NCBI RefSeq assembly: GCF_019844075.1
Contig: NZ_CP081964.1
Span: 1,612,001 to 1,676,000, forward strand
Origin: Curtobacterium sp. TC1
GTDB taxonomy: Bacteria; Actinomycetota; Actinomycetes; Actinomycetales; Microbacteriaceae
Reading direction: 5' to 3'
Length of the DNA stretch: 64,000 bases
The notes below the pieces were generated by a model. That model was not told where the DNA came from. It saw nothing but the letters and a program-made list of their open reading frames with translations, and made no database searches. Numbering within the stretch: the stretch's first letter is position 1; every line of letters starts with the position of its first letter. The position numbers and the translations under genes are program-made. Shown in pieces: positions 55,055 to 64,000 of this stretch.

Positions 55055-55777
55055 ATGGCAGGTGATCCGCGCCTCCCGTCCTCGTCACCAGACGACGGAC
55101 TGGAGGCGCGTGTCGCGTCCGTCCGGAGCAGCATCGCCGACGCGGCGCGCGCCGCGGGGCGCTCGGTCGACGACCTGACGCTCATCGTCGTCACGAAGTA
55201 CCACCCGGCATCCCTCGTCCGGGCCCTGGCGTCGCTCGGGGTCACCGACGTGGGGGAGAACCGCCACCAGGAGGCCCAGTCCAAGGCCGCCGAGCTCGAC
55301 GACCTCGCCCTGACCTGGCACTTCGTTGGGCAGCTGCAGTCGAAGAAGGCCCGGCAGGTCCGTCGCTACGCGCACGTCGTGCAGTCGCTCGACCGGACCT
55401 CGGTGGTGGACGCCTTCGCGCCGACCGAGGCCGAACCGCAGCCGCCGGTCATCGACGGCTTCGTGCAGGTCAACCTGACCGACGACCCCGGCCGCGGCGG
55501 CGTGCAACCGGACGACGTCGAGGCGATGGCCACACGCGTGCTCGAGACCGGCACGATCCGGCTGCGGGGCGTGATGGCGGTCGCACCCCTCGACGAGGAC
55601 CCCCGTGCGGCCTTCGCACGACTCCGGACGATCTCCGAGCGGGTCGTGTCACTCGCACCCGGCGCCACCGACATCTCGGCCGGCATGAGCGGCGACTACG
55701 CCGACGCCGTGCTCGAGGGCGCGACACACCTGCGGATCGGTACCGCAATCACGGGAAATCGGCCGGCGGCACCCTAG
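55055..55777 (+). CDS. YggS-type PLP homeostasis protein
   Basis: 240 residues. [16 protein letters not shown] holds the PLP-binding Lys; [36 protein letters not shown] and [14 protein letters not shown] are family blocks. It is a monomeric PLP-binding protein without known catalysis, often beside sepF and yggT in actinobacteria. The start lies 7 nt after the ftsZ stop; the yfiH/pgeF gene usually placed between is missing. A strong hairpin (55068-55110) overlaps codons 5-19. Confidence 0.93.
   Translation: MAGDPRLPSSSPDDGLEARVASVRSSIADAARAAGRSVDDLTLIVVTKYHPASLVRALASLGVTDVGENRHQEAQSKAAELDDLALTWHFVGQLQSKKARQVRRYAHVVQSLDRTSVVDAFAPTEAEPQPPVIDGFVQVNLTDDPGRGGVQPDDVEAMATRVLETGTIRLRGVMAVAPLDEDPRAAFARLRTISERVVSLAPGATDISAGMSGDYADAVLEGATHLRIGTAITGNRPAAP
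55068..55110 (+). other. Hairpin overlapping the first codons of yggS
   Basis: CGCGCCTCC (55068-55076) pairs perfectly with GGAGGCGCG (55102-55110); inside, GTCC-TCGTC pairs with GACGA-C-GGAC with a one-base bulge and an ACCA loop. It starts 13 nt after the yggS ATG, where it could slow ribosomes or act as an operon-internal processing or termination signal. Confidence 0.6.
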
Positions 55778-55820
55778 CCTCGTTGCAGGGCATCCACGTG
55801 CACCAACCTCCGGAGGAACC

Positions 55821-56399
55821 ATGGCCAACCCGCTGAAGAAGACGATGGTCTACCTCGGCCTCGCCGACGAGGAACTCGACTACGAGGACGAGCAGCCGCA
55901 GCAGGCTGCCCCCGCGCGGCAGCAGGCCCCGGAGGCGAAGGCAGCCGCGCCACAGGAGTCGGCCGCCCCGGCGGACGCTCCCGCCGCCGCGGCTCCGGCC
56001 GCGGCCCCGGCCGCCGCTCCGGCGCCCAAGACGCACACGCACCAGCGCGGCGCCCAGGTCACTCCGCTCCGCCGCTCGCACACGACCGCACAGAAGGCGA
56101 CCCCGGTCCAGGAAATGAACGAGATCCTCACCGTCCACCCGCGCGAGTACAAGGACGCCCAGTCCATCGCCGAGAGCTTCCGCGACGGCATCCCCGTCAT
56201 CATCAACCTCTCGCAGATGACCGAGAACGACGCCCGTCGCATGATCGACTTCGCGTCCGGCCTGTCGCTCGGCCTGTACGGCAAGATCGAGCGCGTCACG
56301 AACAAGGTCTTCCTCCTGTCGCCCGCACACGTCGCAGTGAGCGGTGAGCCGGCTGAGGTAGAGTCCGACATCGAGGCGAACTTCTTCGCCCAGTCCTGA
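55821..56399 (+). CDS. sepF: FtsZ membrane anchor SepF
   Basis: 192 residues, ATG 55821 with CGGAGGAA upstream. A short amphipathic N-terminus ([18 protein letters not shown]), an Ala/Pro/Gln-rich linker (about 35-75), and the SepF globular domain ([42 protein letters not shown] in parts, ending in VFLLSP). SepF replaces FtsA in actinobacteria, tethering FtsZ to the membrane. Confidence 0.95.
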   Translation: MANPLKKTMVYLGLADEELDYEDEQPQQAAPARQQAPEAKAAAPQESAAPADAPAAAAPAAAPAAAPAPKTHTHQRGAQVTPLRRSHTTAQKATPVQEMNEILTVHPREYKDAQSIAESFRDGIPVIINLSQMTENDARRMIDFASGLSLGLYGKIERVTNKVFLLSPAHVAVSGEPAEVESDIEANFFAQS

Positions 56400-56469
56400 G
56401 CCGCCCGCGGCCACCCGCCCGTGAGCGTCGTCGCAAGACGCCGCTCGCCCGAGACGAGCGAGCCCCATC

Positions 56470-56766
56470 GTGTCCGTGATCCTAGGGATCATCTCCCTCG
56501 CCCTCCTGCTGTACTTCTTCGTGATGTGGGGGCGGTTCGCGCTCGACCTCGTGCAGAACGTCAACCGGTCCTGGCGACCGCGCGGGGGACTGCTCGTGGT
56601 GTCCGAGTTCGTCTACACGATCACCGACCCACCGATCCGCGCGGTCCGGCGGGTCCTGCCGCCGCTCCGCATGGGGCCGGTCGCACTCGACTTCGGCTGG
56701 ACGATCGTCATGCTCGTCGTGATCATCGCCCGGGTCGTCGTCAACGGCATCGCCGTCGCGGTCTGA
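56470..56766 (+). CDS. YggT-family membrane protein
   Basis: 98 residues from GTG 56470. Two membrane helices (about 3-25 and 72-95) flank VVSEFVYTITDPPIRAVRRVLPP, the YggT signature with TDP and the basic loop. Role unknown, always near sepF and divIVA in this group. Confidence 0.92.
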   Translation: MSVILGIISLALLLYFFVMWGRFALDLVQNVNRSWRPRGGLLVVSEFVYTITDPPIRAVRRVLPPLRMGPVALDFGWTIVMLVVIIARVVVNGIAVAV

Positions 56767-56914
56767 CCCGATCCAGGTCCTTCCCGGGCCGATCCAGGTC
56801 CGCGACACGCGCCGCGCCGACACCGCGGTCATCGTTCCGCCCCGTCGTCGGTGTACGGTGGTCGGGATCGATGCTCGCCTCCGGCGCGGCATCCGCACCA
56901 CAGGGCGCGACTGG

Positions 56915-56920
56915 TAGATT
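56915..56920 (+). promoter_or_regulatory. Candidate -10 element of divIVA
   Basis: TAGATT, 54 nt before the divIVA ATG at 56975. The 208-nt gap upstream also holds two copies of GATCCAGGTCC (about 56769 and 56791). Confidence 0.4.
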
Positions 56921-56974
56921 CGGTCGCGACGCAAGTGGTTCCACACGTTCAGCAGTTCTATTGAGGTGACGGCA

Positions 56975-57655
56975 ATGGCTTTGACGCCGGAAGACGTAGT
57001 CAACAAGCGGTTCCAGCCGACGAAGTTCCGCGAGGGCTACGACCAGGACGAGGTCGACGACTTCCTCGACGAGGTCGTGGTCGAGCTGCGCCGCCTGACC
57101 GCGGAGAACGACGAGCTCCGCCAGCGCCTGCAGGCGGCCGAGTCGGCTCCGACGCTCACGAAGAGCGACGAGCCCGCTCCGGCGGCCGAACCGGAGCCCA
57201 CGCCGGCCCCGGTCGAGGCGGCTCCCGAGCCCGCTCCGGTCGCAGCGGCGGCCCCGGCGACCACGGTCCCGGCGGACGAGGACACCGAGGGCACCACGAA
57301 CCTCCTGACGCTCGCGCGCCGTCTCCACGAGGAGCACGTCCGCGAGGGCATCGAGAAGCGCGACGCGCTCATCGCCGAGGGCACCGCCCAGGCGGCACGC
57401 CTCGTCTCCGAGGCCGAGGCCAAGCAGCGCCAGATCATCGCCGACACCGAGAACACCAACCGTCAGCGTGTTCAGGTGCTCGAGCAGGAGCAGCGCCAGC
57501 TCGAGGGCAAGATCGACGAGCTCCGGACGTTCGAGCGCGACTACCGCGCCCAGCTCAAGAGCTACATCCAGGGGCAGCTCTCCGAGCTCGACTCCTCGAA
57601 CGAGCAGTCCGGTCTCACCCCGGCGCCGGCATCGGCGCAGGGCTTCGGCAACTGA
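56975..57655 (+). CDS. divIVA: Polar growth protein DivIVA (Wag31)
   Basis: 226 residues from ATG 56975 (GAGGTGA upstream). MALTPEDVVNKRFQPTKFRE, then GYDQDEVDDFLDEVV is the membrane-curvature-binding DivIVA N-domain with coiled coil. A Pro/Ala/Glu linker (about 55-100) separates it from a second coiled coil (about 105-200). Mycobacterial Wag31 is phosphorylated in the linker region and directs tip growth. TTNLLTLARRLHEEHV starts the C-terminal coil as in the family. Confidence 0.95.
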   Translation: MALTPEDVVNKRFQPTKFREGYDQDEVDDFLDEVVVELRRLTAENDELRQRLQAAESAPTLTKSDEPAPAAEPEPTPAPVEAAPEPAPVAAAAPATTVPADEDTEGTTNLLTLARRLHEEHVREGIEKRDALIAEGTAQAARLVSEAEAKQRQIIADTENTNRQRVQVLEQEQRQLEGKIDELRTFERDYRAQLKSYIQGQLSELDSSNEQSGLTPAPASAQGFGN

Positions 57656-57657
57656 CG

Positions 57658-58347
57658 TTGTCGCGACCAGCAACACGAGCGAAGGTCAGTGTCCGCGCTA
57701 TCGCGGCACTGGCCTTCGCCGCTGTCGTGGTGGTGGCGTTCGACCAGGTCGCCAAGGCGCTGGTCGTCGTGAACCTGCCCTACGGCACCCCCGTCCCGAT
57801 CCTGGGCGGGGCGCTCCAGTTCCTGTACGTCCGGAACCCCGGAGCGGCGTTCTCCTTCGCGGTGAACATGACGTGGGTGTTCTCGGTCATCTCGGCCGCG
57901 GTCGTCGTCGCGATCGTCATCTACTCGCGCCGGATCCGCTCGATGTGGTGGGCCGTCGTGCTCGGCATGCTGCTGGGCGGCGCGCTCGGCAACCTGATCG
58001 ACCGACTCTTCCGTGAGCCCGGCTTCGGCCGAGGCCACGTGGTGGACTTCATCTCCACCCCGTGGATGATGCCGGCGATCTACAACGTCGCCGACTCGTT
58101 CATCTGCATCAGCATGGTGGTCTTCGTGCTGCTGGTGATCCTCGGCGTGAACCTCGACGGGTCCCGCACGGTCTCGGCCAAGCGCGCGGCGCAGGCGGAC
58201 ACGACGGAGCCGCTCGACGGCGGGGCCGCGTTCTCGGTCCCCGCAGCCGACGCGGGATCACCCGTCGCCGACGTGGCGGAGCCGGAGCGGGCCTCCCGTC
58301 CGGAACACCGCGACCGTCGCGACACGCTGGGGCACGACGCCACGTGA
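57658..58347 (+). CDS. lspA: Lipoprotein signal peptidase
   Basis: 229 residues from TTG 57658, two bases after divIVA. Four membrane helices; [19 protein letters not shown] and YNVADSFI carry the conserved residues, with catalytic Asp in the last two. It removes signal peptides from prolipoproteins. A C-terminal tail of about 60 residues, acidic and Ala-rich, extends beyond the usual end. The start is uncertain because no Shine-Dalgarno is clear. The stop overlaps the next gene by 4 nt. Confidence 0.93.
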   Translation: MSRPATRAKVSVRAIAALAFAAVVVVAFDQVAKALVVVNLPYGTPVPILGGALQFLYVRNPGAAFSFAVNMTWVFSVISAAVVVAIVIYSRRIRSMWWAVVLGMLLGGALGNLIDRLFREPGFGRGHVVDFISTPWMMPAIYNVADSFICISMVVFVLLVILGVNLDGSRTVSAKRAAQADTTEPLDGGAAFSVPAADAGSPVADVAEPERASRPEHRDRRDTLGHDAT

Positions 58348-59273
58348 CCGAGTCGCGTTCCCTCCCCGTCCCCGACGGGCTAGCCGGCGAGCGTGTCGAC
58401 GCCGCCATCGCGAAGCTCCTCGGGTTCAGCCGGTCGTTCGCGGCCGACGTGATCGCAGCCGGTGGGGTCCGGGTCGACGGCGTCCCCGTCGACAAGTCCG
58501 ACCGCCTGCACGCCGACTCGTGGCTCGAGGTCGAGTGGTCCCCGAAGGAGCCGCCGCGCATCGTGCCGGCGGCCGTGCCCGGGATGACGATCGTGCACGA
58601 CGACGAGGACATCGTCGTCGTCGACAAACCGGTCGGCGTCGCCGCACACCCCTCGCCCGGTTGGGACGGACCGACCGTGCCCGGGGGCCTGGCGGCCGCC
58701 GGCTTCACGATCGCCACCTCGGGTGCCGCGGAGCGCGCGGGCATCGTTCACCGCCTCGACGTCGGCACGTCCGGGCTCATGGTCGTCGCGAAGACCGAGC
58801 TCGCCTACACGCACCTCAAGCGTGCCTTCAAGGAGCGCACGGTCGAGAAGGTCTACCACGCGCTCGCGCAGGGGCACCCCGACCCGACCTCGGGCACCGT
58901 CGACGCCCCCATCGGTCGGCACCCGTCGAGCGACTGGAAGTTCGCGGTCACCGCCGACGGCAAGCCGAGCGTCACCCACTACGAGACGCTCGAGGCGTTC
59001 CGCTCGGCGACCCTGCTCGAGGTGCACCTGGAGACCGGGCGCACCCACCAGATCCGCGTGCACATGGCGGCGACGCGCCACCCACTGGTCGGCGACACGA
59101 TGTACGGCGCGGACCCGGCACTCGCGCAGGAGCTCGGGCTGACGCGCCAATGGCTCGACGCCGTGCGCCTCGGGTTCGACCACCCGCGCACTGGTGCGTG
59201 GGTGTCGTTCCGGGCGGAGTACCCGGACGACCTGCGCCTCGCGCTCGACCGGATCCGCGCCGCGTCGTCCTGA
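58344..59273 (+). CDS. RluA-family 23S rRNA pseudouridine synthase (RluD-like)
   Basis: 309 residues, GTG 58344 overlapping lspA. An S4 domain ([24 protein letters not shown] in parts) precedes the synthase domain with the catalytic [15 protein letters not shown] motif and [11 protein letters not shown]. RluD-type enzymes modify helix 69 of 23S rRNA; assignment within the RluA family is by architecture (N-terminal S4) and the lspA-rluD order. Confidence 0.92.
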   Translation: MTESRSLPVPDGLAGERVDAAIAKLLGFSRSFAADVIAAGGVRVDGVPVDKSDRLHADSWLEVEWSPKEPPRIVPAAVPGMTIVHDDEDIVVVDKPVGVAAHPSPGWDGPTVPGGLAAAGFTIATSGAAERAGIVHRLDVGTSGLMVVAKTELAYTHLKRAFKERTVEKVYHALAQGHPDPTSGTVDAPIGRHPSSDWKFAVTADGKPSVTHYETLEAFRSATLLEVHLETGRTHQIRVHMAATRHPLVGDTMYGADPALAQELGLTRQWLDAVRLGFDHPRTGAWVSFRAEYPDDLRLALDRIRAASS

Positions 59274-59335
59274 CGCGAGCGCGCGCCGGCCCCGCGCGGT
59301 TGCGTCGGCCGTGTCGTGTCGCCGCTTGGTCCGTC

Positions 59336-59424
59336 GAGGTTCCGAAATCTCGGCATGTCGGCGCGCTCAGCACCGGTTCGTGGAACCTCGGCGATGCGCA
59401 GGTGGCATGTCGTGGAACCTCGAC
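59336..59424. repeat. Interspersed repeat, family A, copy 4
   Basis: GAGGTTCCGAAATCTCG (59336-59352), GGCATGTCGGCGCGCTC, TTCGTGGAACCTCGGCG (59377-59393) and GGCATGTCGTGGAACCTCG (59404-59422). Confidence 0.88.
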
Positions 59425-59460
59425 AGGGGCGCCACGGGTGTGTCGCGTGTGGGCTCCGGC

Positions 59461-59496
59461 CGGGAGGCCCGGGTCGGCCCCGCCCCGTGCCTCCCG
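59461..59496 (+). terminator. Hairpin with GGGAGGC/GCCTCCC arms after the rluD-like gene
   Basis: CGGGAGGC (59461-59468) pairs with GCCTCCCG (59489-59496); GC-rich interior. Probably ends the division-lspA-rluD transcript. Confidence 0.5.
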
Positions 59497-59533
59497 TCCG
59501 CCACGCGCGGACTCCACCGCCGAGGGGCCACGA

Positions 59534-59612
59534 TCTGCACACCTCGCGCCCGCCACGCGTCGGTTCCTGCACCCTCGCCGGACTACGTGCGGCGTGTCGT
59601 GCGACCTCGGCA
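59534..59612. repeat. Degenerate family A-like repeat with altered words
   Basis: ATCTGCACACCTCGCGCC, then CGGTTCCTGCACCCTCGCCG, then GGCGTGTCGTGCGACCTCGG. Spacing and flanks follow family A (ATCT...ACCTCG; GGTTCxTG..ACCTCGxCG; GGC(A/G)TGTCGTG..ACCTCGG) but GGAACC is replaced by GCACAC, GCACC or GCGACC. Confidence 0.6.
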
Positions 59613-59654
59613 GGAGACCGCTCCGACGCGCGCGGGTTTGTCCTCGGTCGCGGT

Positions 59655-59660
59655 TAGGCT
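59655..59660 (+). promoter_or_regulatory. Candidate -10 element of dnaE (TAGGCT)
   Basis: TAGGCT, 39 nt before the GTG at 59700; leader of about 33 nt with GGAGG at 59691-59695. Confidence 0.45.
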
Positions 59661-59699
59661 GTTCGCGTCCCGCAAGCAGCTCGTTCGACCGGAGGTTCC

Positions 59700-63233
<3,534 letters not shown>

Positions 63234-63246
63234 CAGGGGTGTGACC

Positions 63247-63597
63247 GTGGCCGGGCACCGGATCTTCGGGACGCCCTTCGCGGAGGTCTACCCGCACTAC
63301 CTCGCGAAGGTGGAGCGGAAGGGCCACACGAAGGCCGAGCTCGACACCGTCATCCGGTGGCTGACCGGCTTCGACGAGGCGGCGCTCGCGCGACACCTTG
63401 CCGACGAGACCACGTTCGAGGACTTCTTCGCCGCCGCGCACGTGCACCCGAACGCGCCGCTGATCACCGGCGTGATCTGCGGTGTGCGCATCGAGGAACT
63501 CGACGACCCGCTCATGCGGCAGATCCGGTACCTCGACAAGCTCGTCGACGAGGTCGCGAGAGGCCGCCCGAAGACGAAGGTGCTGCGGAGCGCGTGA
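63247..63597 (+). CDS. DUF2200 family protein
   Basis: 116 residues. HRIFGTPFAEVYPHYLAKVERKGHTKAELDTVIRWLTGFDE, in pieces, is the DUF2200 N-terminal signature; NAPLITGVICGVRIEELDDPLMRQIRYLDKLVDE closes the family. Function unknown (small cytoplasmic protein). I use GTG 63247 because AGGGG (63235-63239) is 7 nt upstream; the frame also has GTG 63241, too close to that site. Confidence 0.88.
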   Translation: MAGHRIFGTPFAEVYPHYLAKVERKGHTKAELDTVIRWLTGFDEAALARHLADETTFEDFFAAAHVHPNAPLITGVICGVRIEELDDPLMRQIRYLDKLVDEVARGRPKTKVLRSA

Positions 63598-64000
63598 ACG
63601 GCACCGAGCTGGGCGCTCCCGACGCCGTGGCGCTGCACGCGTTCGGTGTGGGAGCGTCCACGCCGGTACGGCTCACGGGCGGGCGCGGACTGACCTGGCG
63701 CGCGGGCGGCGTCGTGCTCCGTCCGCACGACGGCCCGGCGGTGACCGACTGGCGTGCCGACCTCCTGGCCGAGCTCGAGCACTCGGCCGGATTCCGCACA
63801 CCCAGCCCGGTGGCCACCGATGACGGGAGCTGGCGGTCGGGGGACTGGGAGGCCTGGGAGTTCGTCGCCGGTCGAGCCGACGAGTCCCGCGTCGAGGACG
63901 TGATCCAGGCAGCCCGTGCCTTCCACCGCGCGGTCGCCGGCGTCGACCGACCAGCGTTCATCGGCACGGCGTCCACCACCGGAGCCGCCACGGACCCGTG
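63594..64000 (+). CDS. Phosphotransferase-like protein, N-terminal part (cut by window end)
   Basis: 135 codons from GTG 63594, overlapping the DUF2200 stop (GTGA), and open at the window edge. ALHAFGVGASTPVRLTGGRGLTWRAGGVVLRP, read in parts, and LAELEHSAGFRTPSPVATDDGSW, then WEAWEFVAGRADESR are like the N-lobe of APH-fold kinases, in particular the actinobacterial TIGR02569 group. The catalytic HGD motif would be beyond the end, so the assignment is tentative. Confidence 0.6.
   Translation, partial: MNGTELGAPDAVALHAFGVGASTPVRLTGGRGLTWRAGGVVLRPHDGPAVTDWRADLLAELEHSAGFRTPSPVATDDGSWRSGDWEAWEFVAGRADESRVEDVIQAARAFHRAVAGVDRPAFIGTASTTGAATDP

Larger units (their letters stand above)
59274..59699. 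other. 426-bp gap between the pseudouridine synthase gene and dnaE
   Basis: It holds a family A repeat (59336-59424), a GGGAGGC hairpin (59461-59496), a degenerate repeat (59534-59612) and the dnaE promoter. No gene is called. Confidence 0.85.

Overview
The window is very GC-rich, gene-dense chromosomal DNA from an actinobacterium. Gene content and order (GarA/FtsR, PknL next to an Rv2175c-type protein, an mraZ-to-divIVA division cluster, a class II DAHP synthase, a MurE without the meso-DAP motif) point to the family Microbacteriaceae. A Curtobacterium-like organism is my best guess, from overall recollection rather than any search. No tRNA, rRNA, CRISPR array, prophage or insertion sequence was seen.

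Layout. 1-6,700: accessory and regulatory genes (tail of an NAD(P)-binding oxidoreductase, MFS exporter with a divergent LysR regulator, a Pro/Ala-rich membrane protein, F420-reductase-like protein, small acetyltransferase, VOC protein, MarR regulator, phosphodiesterase). 6,700-9,870: a minus-strand thiamin operon, thiM-thiE-thiD/tenA, headed by a TPP riboswitch whose conserved 3' end supplies the Shine-Dalgarno sequence of thiM. 9,940-15,900: nucleotide and DNA/RNA-associated proteins (NUDIX-NYN fusion, small kinase, AlkZ-like winged-helix protein, J-domain protein, S4 protein, free-standing SH3-like domain, one unknown). 15,900-22,900: HtrA-type protease, two FecCD permeases behind an iron-box-like site, garA, ftsR, an Rv1830-type MerR regulator and a ParA ATPase. 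22,970-32,550: pyruvate carboxylase, peptide deformylase, acyl-CoA synthetase, ROK kinase, acyltransferase and DAHP synthase.

32,700-57,700 largely follows the order of the M. tuberculosis Rv2182c-Rv2145c segment: plsC-like, aroG, pknL, Rv2175c-like, polyprenyl synthase, DUF3040, mraZ, rsmH, ftsL-like, ftsI, murE, murF, mraY, murD, ftsW, murG, murC, ftsQ, ftsZ, yggS, sepF, yggT, divIVA. A LysM lysozyme-like protein is inserted beside pknL, and the usual yfiH/pgeF gene between ftsZ and yggS is absent. From murE to ftsQ almost every junction is a 4-nt or longer overlap. lspA, an RluA-type pseudouridine synthase and dnaE follow. The end of the window holds a DUF2200 gene and a truncated phosphotransferase-like gene.

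The least ordinary material is in the gaps between operons. These carry several families of interspersed, palindrome-containing repeats built from a short word with a CTCGG or ACCTCGG core, some long perfect hairpins of the type (A)CGGGAGGC...GCCTCCCG(T), and short tandem arrays. Hairpins of the second type also sit in frame inside murF and yggS. A second recurrent signal is a TAnnnT hexamer placed 6-8 nt before a start codon without a Shine-Dalgarno sequence, which suggests leaderless mRNAs for at least seven genes. I found no clearly new multi-gene system; the repeat families and a few unusual domain fusions are the best leads.
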